DNA of 6,244 nucleotides from Parabacteroides sp. (GTDB lineage Bacteria; Bacteroidota; Bacteroidia; Bacteroidales; Tannerellaceae), in NCBI GenBank assembly GCA_019411205.1, contig DXRF01000194.1, positions 1-6,244 of the forward strand, given 5' to 3'. Both the position numbers and the translations under genes were made by a program. Shown here piece by piece: positions 1-5,570 of the stretch (positions are counted from its first letter, which is position 1; each line of letters opens with the position of its first letter). Under the pieces are notes generated by a model. The model searched no databases. It was not told where the DNA came from and was given only the letters and a program-made list of their open reading frames with translations.

Positions 1-52
1 GAAAGCCAGCTGAGTTACAGTCAGCCCCATTTGGCCACTCTGGTAACTGCCC
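1..52 (-). tRNA. tRNA-Tyr (GTA), 5' portion, truncated by window start
   Basis: Read on the minus strand from about position 52, the sequence folds as the 5' half of a tRNA. The 5' acceptor strand is at 52-46, with T8 and A9 at 45-44. The D-stem CCA (43-41) pairs with TGG (29-27) around a loop containing the conserved GG. A five-pair anticodon stem, GCTGA (25-21) with TCAGC (13-9), encloses the loop CTGTAAC, giving anticodon GTA at 18-16, which reads Tyr codons. The bases at 8-1 begin the long variable arm expected of bacterial class II tRNA-Tyr. The variable arm end, T-arm and 3' acceptor lie beyond the window, so the exact 5' end (52 versus 53 or 54 in a run of five G) cannot be fixed by pairing. 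Identity is firm from the anticodon arm and the overall likeness to bacterial tRNA-Tyr. Confidence 0.9.
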
Positions 53-73
53 CCGTTATTTTCAATTGCAGTG

Positions 74-103
74 CAAAGGTACGATTATTTTTGAAACCTG
101 CAA
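74..103 (-). promoter_or_regulatory. Bacteroidota-type promoter for tRNA-Tyr
   Basis: On the minus strand a TTG at 103-101 (-33 element) is followed after 19 nt by TACCTTTG at 81-74, a perfect match to the Bacteroidota -7 consensus TAnnTTTG. Start of transcription is expected near position 67, giving a short leader before the tRNA 5' end near 52. The promoter begins only 4 bp after the ribH stop codon, so the tRNA has its own start site although it follows ribH on the same strand. It is the best-formed promoter in the window, since both boxes and the spacing fit. Confidence 0.75.
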
Positions 104-107
104 GCGT

Positions 108-590
108 TTAGGCAGAAAAATTTATCATTTTAAGAGCGGTTACCGCTGCTTCATCGCCTTTGTTACCATACTTACCACCTGCACGATCTTCGGACTGCTG
201 CATGTTGTCTGTTGTTAACAGGCCGAAAATGAACGGAATATCGTACATAAGGTTCAATTCCGTAATACCCTGCGTAACGCCTGAACATACATAATCAAAA
301 TGAGGAGTATCTCCTCTTACGACGCAACCCAAAACGATAACAGCATCCACTTCTTTTGTTTCTGCCATTCTTTTTGCACCGAAAGTCAGTTCGATGCTAC
401 CCGGTACTCGTTTTACAAATATGTTTTCGGCTTTGACGCCATGCTTTTCCAATGTGTTGCAAGCCCCTTCCAATAGCTTTTCGGTGATGTGCTTGTTCCA
501 TTCCGCTACGACGATTCCGACAGTCACTTCCGATCCGTCAGGAACACTGTTAAAATCGTACTCCGATAAATTTTGATAAGCTGTTGCCAT
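108..590 (-). CDS. ribH: 6,7-dimethyl-8-ribityllumazine synthase
   Basis: Cytoplasmic enzyme of riboflavin synthesis. It condenses 5-amino-6-ribitylamino-uracil with 3,4-dihydroxy-2-butanone 4-phosphate to form lumazine, the substrate of riboflavin synthase. Starting from the ATG at 590 the protein is 160 residues, the usual length for this family, whose members assemble as pentamers or 60-mers. Family landmarks: the aromatic-Asn pair W31-N32 at the ribityl/pyrimidine site, VPGSIE at 62-67, GCVVRGDTPHFDY at 88-100 with the presumed catalytic His97, and LLTTDNMQQSEDRAG at 124-138 with the phosphate-site region including Arg137. The frame stays open upstream to a TTG at 629, but those 13 residues are low-complexity, unlike the family, and coincide with a hairpin, so I prefer the internal ATG. 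It lies 75 nt downstream of the TPR gene with no recognisable -7 element between them, so it is probably co-transcribed with that gene. Confidence 0.96.
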   Translation of the reverse strand: MATAYQNLSEYDFNSVPDGSEVTVGIVVAEWNKHITEKLLEGACNTLEKHGVKAENIFVKRVPGSIELTFGAKRMAETKEVDAVIVLGCVVRGDTPHFDYVCSGVTQGITELNLMYDIPFIFGLLTTDNMQQSEDRAGGKYGNKGDEAAVTALKMINFSA

Positions 591-607
591 ATTTCTGTTC
601 TTAAAAG

Positions 608-640
608 AAGAGGATGTCTCGTCAAACAAGGCATCCTCTT
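608..640 (-). terminator. Hairpin between TPR gene and ribH (attenuator, partial terminator or processing site)
   Basis: A perfect 9-bp inverted repeat, AAGAGGATG at 608-616 and CATCCTCTT at 632-640, encloses 15 nt. On the minus-strand RNA the interior can add five more pairs (CUUGU with ACGAG, one G-U) after a single C-A mismatch, leaving a three-base loop. The 3' side runs straight into UUCUUUU and then AAG, a short imperfect U-tract like that of an intrinsic terminator. It lies 17 nt before the ribH ATG and downstream of the TPR stop. It could terminate part of the upstream transcripts, mark an RNA processing site, or stabilise the ribH 5' end. The structure is seen directly; its role is inferred. 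It is too small to be an FMN riboswitch. Confidence 0.5.
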
Positions 641-665
641 ATATGATTATAATAATGTATATACG

Positions 666-1352
666 TTATTTGTTCAATGCAGAAGCACGGGTGATATATT
701 TGTCAATATCGGAAGCTTCCATTGAATTGAAATATTTATCCTTGATTGTTGTGTATGCTTTAACAGCATCGCCGTATTGTTTCAGGCTTTCGTAAGCGAT
801 ACCGGCTTTCTTCAGGTAAGTCGGGCTGATTACTTCATTGTTTGCCTGATTGGCTGCTTTTTCGAAATAACTGATACCTTCTTTTACGTTGCCCATATTT
901 ACATAGCAGTCACCGATCAGGCCTGTGATAGCCGGAGAGATCATGTCGTCGCTGCCGTCGAACGATTTCAGCAAGTCCAATGCCTTTTCGTTATTGCCCA
1001 TCTTGAAGTAGCAGATACCGGCATAAGCCTTTGCCAGGTTACCGGCCGGTGTGCTTCCGTATTGATTGATGATTGCTTCGAATCCTTCATAATCCGCACC
1101 GTTTCCGTTCAATGCCAGATTGAAAGAATCTTTGGCAAAATATTGTTCGCCTTTGAACATAGCTGCTGTGGCTTTTTTCTCCTGCGGAATCAAATATCCG
1201 TGTTTGATACCCAAAACAGCTCCAACAACGAGAGCGAGTGCTATAATACCATAAATGATTTTCTTTGAATTGTTTTCAATGAACTGCTCCGATCTCGAAA
1301 CAATTTCTTCGACCTCTAACTCTTTGTTGGTGTCTTTTTCCTTAGTAGCCAT
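666..1352 (-). CDS. Membrane-anchored tetratricopeptide repeat protein (YfgM-like architecture)
   Basis: A 228-residue protein with a charged cytoplasmic N-terminus (1-31, rich in Lys and Glu), one transmembrane helix at about 32-49 and a soluble C-terminal part expected on the periplasmic side. That part carries TPR-like helix pairs: about 105-134 (AKAYAGICYFKMGNNEKAL), 142-171 (GLIGDCYVNMGNVKEGISYF) and 178-207 (YLKKAGIAYESLKQYGDAV). This arrangement (short N-terminus, single anchor, TPR solenoid) is that of YfgM/TPR_21-type proteins, which in Enterobacteria associate with the SecYEG translocon and periplasmic chaperones. Whether this protein does the same is inference. No enzyme motif is visible. 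The ATG at 1352 is the first in-frame start and follows a recognisable promoter. It is the first gene of the minus-strand unit leading into ribH and diverges from recF. Confidence 0.88.
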   Translation of the reverse strand: MATKEKDTNKELEVEEIVSRSEQFIENNSKKIIYGIIALALVVGAVLGIKHGYLIPQEKKATAAMFKGEQYFAKDSFNLALNGNGADYEGFEAIINQYGSTPAGNLAKAYAGICYFKMGNNEKALDLLKSFDGSDDMISPAITGLIGDCYVNMGNVKEGISYFEKAANQANNEVISPTYLKKAGIAYESLKQYGDAVKAYTTIKDKYFNSMEASDIDKYITRASALNK

Positions 1353-1410
1353 AATGTTTTATAGTTGTTATTATTTTATCACTGTTTTATGCCTGTGGCA
1401 ATTCAAGTCG

Positions 1411-1418
1411 CAAAAGTA
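1411..1418 (-). promoter_or_regulatory. -7 element for the TPR-ribH transcription unit
   Basis: The minus strand reads TACTTTTG here, matching the Bacteroidota -7 consensus TAnnTTTG, followed by C as in the other two minus-strand promoters of the window. Start of transcription would be near 1404, giving a leader of about 50 nt to the ATG at 1352. No good TTG or TTTG -33 box lies 19-21 nt upstream; that position overlaps the edge of the palindrome at 1440-1455. Confidence 0.55.
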
Positions 1419-1439
1419 GTTTTTTTTACTGAGAAAATC

Positions 1440-1455
1440 TATACTTAGAAGTATA
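1440..1455. promoter_or_regulatory. 16-bp palindrome between divergent promoters (candidate operator)
   Basis: TATACTTAGAAGTATA is a perfect inverted repeat with 7-bp arms around a central AG. It lies 5 bp upstream of the recF-side -7 box (1461-1468) and 21 bp upstream of the TPR-side -7 box (1411-1418), so it would sit in the spacer of one promoter and at the missing -33 position of the other. That is where a dimeric regulator could act on both. It is followed on the plus strand by six T, but no gene lies upstream on that strand, so a terminator role is unlikely. AT-rich palindromes also arise by chance in AT-rich intergenic DNA. Confidence 0.35.
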
Positions 1456-1460
1456 TTTTT

Positions 1461-1468
1461 TAATTTTG
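1461..1468 (+). promoter_or_regulatory. -7 element for the recF-DUF721 transcription unit
   Basis: TAATTTTG matches the Bacteroidota -7 consensus TAnnTTTG, 19 bp before the recF ATG at 1488. Transcription would start near 1474, leaving a leader of only about 13 nt. No convincing -33 TTTG lies 19-21 nt upstream, where the palindrome at 1440-1455 begins. The match is in a very AT-rich stretch, so chance occurrence is possible. Confidence 0.45.
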
Positions 1469-1487
1469 TGCGACTAATATAGTGCGG

Positions 1488-2591
1488 ATGATACTTAAAA
1501 AGCTTTCTATACTCAATTATAAAAACATTCTCCAGGCAGAAGTTTCTTTCTCTCCCGATATAAATTGTTTTTTCGGGAATAACGGAATGGGAAAGACCAA
1601 TCTGCTGGATGCCGTTCATTATCTCTCTTTTTGCAAGAGCCATATCAATACGCCCGATTCCCAGTTGATCAACAACGGGCAGGATATCTGTGTGTTGCAA
1701 GGCAATTATGACTATGAGGGACGTGAAGAGGAGATCTTTTGTGCCATCCGCCGCCGGCAGCGGAAACAGTTCAAGCGGAACAAAAAAGAGTACGACAAGC
1801 TGTCGGAGCATATCGGCCTGCTACCGTTGGTAATGGTTTCGCCAGCCGATTCGGAACTGATACAAGGCGGGAGCGAAGAGCGCCGCCGCTTTCTCGATGT
1901 GATTATTTCGCAGCAGGACAAACCTTACCTGCATGCACTGATACAGTATAATAAAGCCTTGCTCCAGCGGAATTCGCTGTTGAAGGATCAGTGTACAGAC
2001 GCTTCCCTTTATGAAGTGCTGGAAATGCAACTGGATATGTACGGGCGGATGGTGTATGAGAAGCGGCAGATGCTGGTGAATGATTTTATCCCGATCTTCA
2101 ACGAATATTACCAGACGATCTGCCGTTCGACCGAACTGGTCGGTTTGCGGTATATCTCCCAGCTGGAGAAGGGGAGTCTGGCTGATATGCTGGCTGCCAA
2201 CCGGGAACGTGACCGCATACTCGGTTATACCTCGACCGGTATTCACAAGGATGAACTGGAGATGACGCTGAACGACTACCTGATTCGCCGTGTCGGTTCG
2301 CAGGGGCAGAACAAAACGTATCTGATCGCTCTCAAGCTGGCTCAATATGTGTTTCTTTCCCGCAGGGGACAGGCGCGTCCTATCCTTCTGCTGGATGATA
2401 TTTTCGACAAGCTGGACGCAGACCGGGTGGAGCAGATCATCAAGTTGGTGAGCGGCGACCAGTTCGGGCAGATTTTCATTACTGATACGAACCGGAAGTA
2501 TCTGGATGCCATCCTGCAATCGATCAATCACGGCTACGCTCTGTTCAGAGTCGAACAGGGAGAAGTGCAACCGATGGAGGAAGCGGAATGA
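1488..2591 (+). CDS. recF: DNA replication and repair protein RecF
   Basis: RecF is an SMC-like ABC ATPase that binds gapped DNA at single-strand/double-strand junctions and, with RecO and RecR, helps load RecA at stalled forks. From the ATG at 1488 it has 367 residues, the family's usual size. Landmarks: Walker A GNNGMGKT at 30-37, SPADSELIQGGSEERRRFLD at about 118-137 (the conserved post-Walker-A RecF region), the ABC-signature region VGSQGQNKTYLIALKLAQ at 269-286, Walker B PILLLDDIFDKLD at 298-310, and the switch region QIFITDT at 328-334. A GTG two codons upstream (1482) is in frame, but the ATG gives the normal N-terminus (MILKKLSILNYKN). It overlaps the next gene by ATGA, indicating coupled translation. 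There is no dnaA, dnaN or gyrB beside it, so recF here is not part of the classical origin cluster. Confidence 0.97.
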   Translation: MILKKLSILNYKNILQAEVSFSPDINCFFGNNGMGKTNLLDAVHYLSFCKSHINTPDSQLINNGQDICVLQGNYDYEGREEEIFCAIRRRQRKQFKRNKKEYDKLSEHIGLLPLVMVSPADSELIQGGSEERRRFLDVIISQQDKPYLHALIQYNKALLQRNSLLKDQCTDASLYEVLEMQLDMYGRMVYEKRQMLVNDFIPIFNEYYQTICRSTELVGLRYISQLEKGSLADMLAANRERDRILGYTSTGIHKDELEMTLNDYLIRRVGSQGQNKTYLIALKLAQYVFLSRRGQARPILLLDDIFDKLDADRVEQIIKLVSGDQFGQIFITDTNRKYLDAILQSINHGYALFRVEQGEVQPMEEAE

Positions 2592-2881
2592 TGCACCGGA
2601 ATGCACAGACGTTGGGCGATGCGATCCGGGAGTTTTTTGAAGACAATGCCGAGTTGCGGGGGAAGATACTGGAAATCCGTGTCATGCGGGCCTGGAGCGA
2701 GATATTGGGACCGATGGTCGCTCAGTACACGCGCAATGTATACGTAAAAGATAAAGTGCTGCATGTCTCCCTCACTTCTTCTGTCCTGAGAAGTGAATTG
2801 GTGCTGTGCCGGGAACGTCTGGTGAAGAGCCTGAACGATTATGCTGGTTCGGAAGTCATACAAGATATAGTTATCAGATAA
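2588..2881 (+). CDS. DUF721 family protein (DciA-like, putative replicative helicase loader/operator)
   Basis: A 97-residue soluble protein with the DUF721 pattern: an N-terminal helix (TLGDAIREFFEDN, 8-20), then RAWSEILGPMVAQYT (34-48), the beta-strand pair VYVKDKVLHVSL (51-62), SSVLRSELVLCRERLVKSLN (64-83) and a final strand, VIQDIVIR (90-97). DUF721 includes DciA, which interacts with the DnaB helicase in actinobacteria and Pseudomonas and is needed for replication initiation. Assigning that role here is inference from family and neighbourhood. This protein is short, essentially the core domain without the N- or C-terminal extension seen in longer DciA. Its ATG at 2588 overlaps the recF stop (ATGA); a second ATG at 2591 would shorten it by one residue. 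Pairing of recF with a DUF721 gene also occurs in actinobacteria (dnaA-dnaN-recF-DUF721-gyrB), which supports a replication role. Confidence 0.85.
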   Translation: MMHRNAQTLGDAIREFFEDNAELRGKILEIRVMRAWSEILGPMVAQYTRNVYVKDKVLHVSLTSSVLRSELVLCRERLVKSLNDYAGSEVIQDIVIR

Positions 2882-2908
2882 AGGGATTGGATCACACGAT
2901 CTCTTTTT
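2880..2908 (+). terminator. Candidate intrinsic terminator at the convergent recF-DUF721 / cyclo-ligase junction
   Basis: AAAGGGAT at 2880-2887 can pair with ATCTCTTT at 2899-2906 (eight pairs, one G-U) around an 11-nt loop, followed by TT, so the T-run at 2904-2908 is partly in the stem. The structure overlaps the DUF721 stop codon and the last codons of the convergent cyclo-ligase gene, because only 10 bp separate the two genes. On the minus strand the G-U becomes an A-C mismatch, so it should work better for plus-strand transcripts. It is a modest hairpin. Confidence 0.35.
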
Positions 2909-3446
2909 CTGTTATGATCAAGTCCATTTTCCGGTCGAACGGCTCGACCGGTATCTGATCCTTTAGCTGGAAGTCGTAGCAGATTCCGATTTTAGGAACA
3001 TCCAGTGTCGAAAGCAGTCGGTCGTAAAATCCTTTTCCCCGTCCGAGGCGGTTATGCTGGCGGTCGAAAGCGACACCCGGAACAATGATCAGGTCTATTT
3101 CGTTTTCCGGTACGGCTTCGCAATCTTCGCTTGGTTCCAATATCCCGAAAGCGCCCGTTTTGAGTGATTCTTTTCCTGCATACAAGAGCAATTGAAGATC
3201 GTTCCCTTTTATAAGAGGGAGTAATAATCTCTTTTCCCGATACCATTTTTCGATCAGTCCGGCAGTCTGCACTTCGCCGGGGATGGCATGGTATAGGGCA
3301 ATACACGAAGCTTGCCGGAAGAGATCCGTCTCTTCCAGCCGGCCCATTATCTTAGCAGAGAGATCCAGCAATATAGTCTTCGTATATGATCTCTTTAAAG
3401 AGGCCATATCCTCTCGAAGCGTTTGTTTGGCTTTGCGCAATTCCAT
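2892..3446 (-). CDS. 5-formyltetrahydrofolate cyclo-ligase (5,10-methenyl-THF synthetase)
   Basis: Cytoplasmic enzyme that uses ATP to convert 5-formyl-THF into 5,10-methenyl-THF, returning a storage or inhibitory folate to the one-carbon pool. It is 184 residues, normal for the family. Landmarks: the N-terminal basic helix ELRKAKQTLREDM (2-14), GEVQT at 57-61 in the folate-binding region, GILEP at 101-105, the hallmark stretch from IIVPGVAFDR (120-129) to LGRGKGFYDR (134-143) that forms the nucleotide-binding loop, and MDLIITE at 174-180 near the C-terminus. The start at 3446 is chosen because residues 1-14 match the conserved first helix. It places the first 31 codons inside the 3' end of the S41 peptidase gene, in another frame. 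A start at the Met34 codon (3347) would avoid the overlap but remove that helix. Last gene of the operon starting at 5531. Confidence 0.93.
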   Translation of the reverse strand: MELRKAKQTLREDMASLKRSYTKTILLDLSAKIMGRLEETDLFRQASCIALYHAIPGEVQTAGLIEKWYREKRLLLPLIKGNDLQLLLYAGKESLKTGAFGILEPSEDCEAVPENEIDLIIVPGVAFDRQHNRLGRGKGFYDRLLSTLDVPKIGICYDFQLKDQIPVEPFDRKMDLIITEKEIV

Positions 3447-5085
3447 TGGGCGTATTGTTTTTGTTCTCCAGTGTCGGGAATGATTTGCCTTCGTTCAGAA
3501 CTTTGACGGCACGTTTCAGTGTGATGTCATCGTTCTGGAATATTGGATAGAAGCCGGCTTCGTCGAAGAAGTTACGGACGATGTAGGCCTGGAGCTGTTT
3601 CTCGATCAGTTTGCCTGATATGCTGATCAGGTGCGGACGTTTCTTGATTCCTTTCGCTGCGGCATAGTTGGTGAAATCGGAAAGCAGCGGTTGCTGTTGC
3701 AGATATTTGTGTAAGTCCTGGTAGGTCTTGAAAGATGCCAGCTTGTCGTAGTTGCGATCCGAATATTCGAGTGCATACAGGTTCAACATACCGGAATTGA
3801 CTATGTTGGAGAAATAGGAGGTCACGCCGCTTGTGTCACGCGGGATGAAGATATCCGGCATGATACCGCCACCGCCATAAACGGGGCGTCCCATCACGGT
3901 TTCGTATTTTTCGCTGTTGTTCAGCTTGATACTGTCGGCAGAGTCGAATTCGCCATGCATGAAGCGTTGGTAGATATCCTGTTCGTATTCGCTGTCTTTA
4001 CCCAGTTCGTACTTTTTCTGGATACAACGTCCCGACGGAGTGTAGTAGCGTGCGATCGTCAGACGGATTTCCGAACCGTCGCTTAACTGGATCGGAGACT
4101 GGACCAAGCCTTTTCCGAAAGTACGGCGGCCGATGATCAGCCCGCGGTCGTTGTCTTGAATAGCCCCGGAGAAGATTTCACTGGCGGAAGCCGAGAATTC
4201 GTCTGTCAGGACTACGATCGGAGCATCCTGACAAGTGCCAGTGCCGTTCGTATAGACATCGTTGCGCGGGAATGCCTTTCCTTCCGTATATACGATCAGG
4301 CGGCCTTCTGGCATGAATTCGTTTACCATATTGATGGCGGCATCCATATAACCGCCCGTGTTACCACGAAGGTCGATCACGAATGAGGTGCAGCCGGCCT
4401 GCTTCAGTTTGGCGATTGCCGTGATAAACTCGTTATAAGTGGTACGACCGAATTTGCTTACCTTGATGTAGCCGATTCCTTTGCTTACTTCGTAAGAGAC
4501 ATCGACCGAGCTGACGGGGACATCGCCGCGCGTCACGTCGAAATACAATAGTTCCGGTTCGTTTCTGCGTTTTACGCCCAGCTTGACCGTACTGTTTTTC
4601 GCACCGCGCAGCGTCTTCATGATGACTTCCTGGTCGCTTTTGTTGCCGGCATACAGGGAGTCGTTGATTGTGATGATGCGGTCGAAGGGTTTCAAGCCGG
4701 CTTTTTCGGACGGACCGCCCGGAATGACGTTGATGACCAGGATGGTGTCGGTCTGCATATTGAAGGAAACCCCGATGCCGCTGAACGATCCTTCCAGATC
4801 TTCATTTGCCCGTTGGGCGTCCTTTGCCGGTATATACACGGAATGCGGGTCCAGTTCGCTGAAGACCTTAGGGATGGCGTCTTCCACCAATTGTTTCATA
4901 TCGACTGTATCGACATACTGTTCGTCGATAATGTCGAGGATGGCATTGATTTTATTTCCACTGGAATAAATATGTCTCTTCCCTTGTGTCAGTCTAAGGT
5001 AATGATTCCCTACAAATATCCCGAGAGCAACACTTAAAGCTATGATCACAGGCAGCCATACGGCCAGCCTTTTGTTCTTGTCCAT
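3352..5085 (-). CDS. S41 family C-terminal processing peptidase (CtpA/Prc type)
   Basis: A 577-residue periplasmic serine protease of the tail-specific/carboxy-terminal processing family, which trims or degrades exported proteins from their C-termini. A basic start (MDKNKR) and a hydrophobic helix at about 8-26 form a signal anchor or signal peptide; no lipobox is present. Next come the helical CtpA N-terminal region (about 43-95), a PDZ domain (about 98-175, with GIGVSF and IPGGPSEKAGLKPFDRI) for substrate binding, and the S41 catalytic domain. That domain has IDLRGNTGG at 237-245, SASASEIFSG at 298-307 and FGKG at 323-326. Ser300 and Lys325 are the expected Ser/Lys dyad, 25 residues apart as in E. 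coli Prc (S452/K477). A C-terminal extension of about 150 residues follows. The last 31 residues overlap the cyclo-ligase start and look like an unconserved tail. The ATG lies 11 bp after the dCMP deaminase stop. Confidence 0.95.
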   Translation of the reverse strand: MDKNKRLAVWLPVIIALSVALGIFVGNHYLRLTQGKRHIYSSGNKINAILDIIDEQYVDTVDMKQLVEDAIPKVFSELDPHSVYIPAKDAQRANEDLEGSFSGIGVSFNMQTDTILVINVIPGGPSEKAGLKPFDRIITINDSLYAGNKSDQEVIMKTLRGAKNSTVKLGVKRRNEPELLYFDVTRGDVPVSSVDVSYEVSKGIGYIKVSKFGRTTYNEFITAIAKLKQAGCTSFVIDLRGNTGGYMDAAINMVNEFMPEGRLIVYTEGKAFPRNDVYTNGTGTCQDAPIVVLTDEFSASASEIFSGAIQDNDRGLIIGRRTFGKGLVQSPIQLSDGSEIRLTIARYYTPSGRCIQKKYELGKDSEYEQDIYQRFMHGEFDSADSIKLNNSEKYETVMGRPVYGGGGIMPDIFIPRDTSGVTSYFSNIVNSGMLNLYALEYSDRNYDKLASFKTYQDLHKYLQQQPLLSDFTNYAAAKGIKKRPHLISISGKLIEKQLQAYIVRNFFDEAGFYPIFQNDDITLKRAVKVLNEGKSFPTLENKNNTPNGIAQSQTNASRGYGLFKEIIYEDYIAGSLC

Positions 5086-5096
5086 AAAACGTATCT

Positions 5097-5531
5097 TTAG
5101 TCGTTTATTTCAATATAATCTATAATAACACCTGCACGACGCAATAGGTTGCAACCATCTTCCACCCTGTATTTTTCGGAGTATACCACCCTCTTGATCC
5201 CGGACTGGATGATGAGCTTGGCACATTCGATACAAGGAGCGGAGGTGACGTAGATCGTTGCGTCTTTGCTGCTGTTGGACGAGGCGGCCACCTTTGTGAT
5301 GGCATTGGCTTCCGCATGCAGGACGTAAGGTTTGGTAACATTGTTCTCGTCTTCGCAAACATTCTCGAAACCGGATGGCGTACCGTTATATCCGTCAGAG
5401 ATAATCATTTGGTCTTTTACAATCAGTGCCCCAACCTGGCGTCTCTTGCAATACGAATTTTCTGCCCATACGGCCGCCATTCTGAGATAGCGCTTATCCA
5501 ATTCGAGTTGCTTTTCCTTCTTATCGCACAT
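5097..5531 (-). CDS. Deoxycytidylate (dCMP) deaminase family protein
   Basis: Zinc-dependent cytidine/deoxycytidylate deaminase, 144 residues, that most likely converts dCMP to dUMP, the substrate of thymidylate synthase. Landmarks: HAEANAI at 72-78, with His72 as zinc ligand and Glu74 as proton shuttle, and APCIECAK at 98-105, with Cys100 and Cys103 as the other zinc ligands. ADGYNGTPSG-like substrate-loop sequence (SDGYNGTPSGF, 45-55) and the downstream Cys59 fit the ComEB/T4-dCMP-deaminase group better than tRNA adenosine or cytosine deaminases. The ATG at 5531 is the first in frame, preceded by a weakly purine-rich AGAAGAC. It is the first gene of a three-gene minus-strand operon, 11 bp from the S41 peptidase. 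The exact nucleotide specificity cannot be proved from sequence alone. Confidence 0.93.
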   Translation of the reverse strand: MCDKKEKQLELDKRYLRMAAVWAENSYCKRRQVGALIVKDQMIISDGYNGTPSGFENVCEDENNVTKPYVLHAEANAITKVAASSNSSKDATIYVTSAPCIECAKLIIQSGIKRVVYSEKYRVEDGCNLLRRAGVIIDYIEIND

Positions 5532-5570
5532 CGTCTTCTGATTTTATATACCTTATTATATAATAATAGG

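Noticed and set aside
591..629. A 13-residue N-terminal extension of RibH from a TTG codon.
   Set aside because: The extension is Ser-rich, not family-like, and encoded by the hairpin; the ATG at 590 gives a normal 160-residue enzyme.
591..665. An FMN riboswitch upstream of ribH.
   Set aside because: The whole gap is 75 nt, shorter than the FMN aptamer, and none of its conserved blocks is visible; only a simple hairpin is present.
777..1268. A 163-codon plus-strand frame opposite the TPR gene.
   Set aside because: Its composition (rich in Phe, Val, Ile and Cys) is that of an antisense shadow; the minus-strand frame has a clear membrane helix, TPR pattern and promoter.
1440..1461. The palindrome plus six T as a plus-strand intrinsic terminator.
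   Set aside because: No plus-strand gene lies upstream, the stem is all AT apart from one GC pair per arm, and the loop is only 2-4 nt.
1371..1811. A 146-codon minus-strand frame covering the divergent promoter region and the start of recF.
   Set aside because: It runs through both promoters and antisense to conserved recF sequence, with no family resemblance.
1821..2606. A 261-codon open frame antisense to recF.
   Set aside because: It lies wholly opposite a convincing recF with Walker A and B motifs, is rich in His, Gln and Leu as expected of a mirror frame, has no recognisable domain and no promoter of its own.
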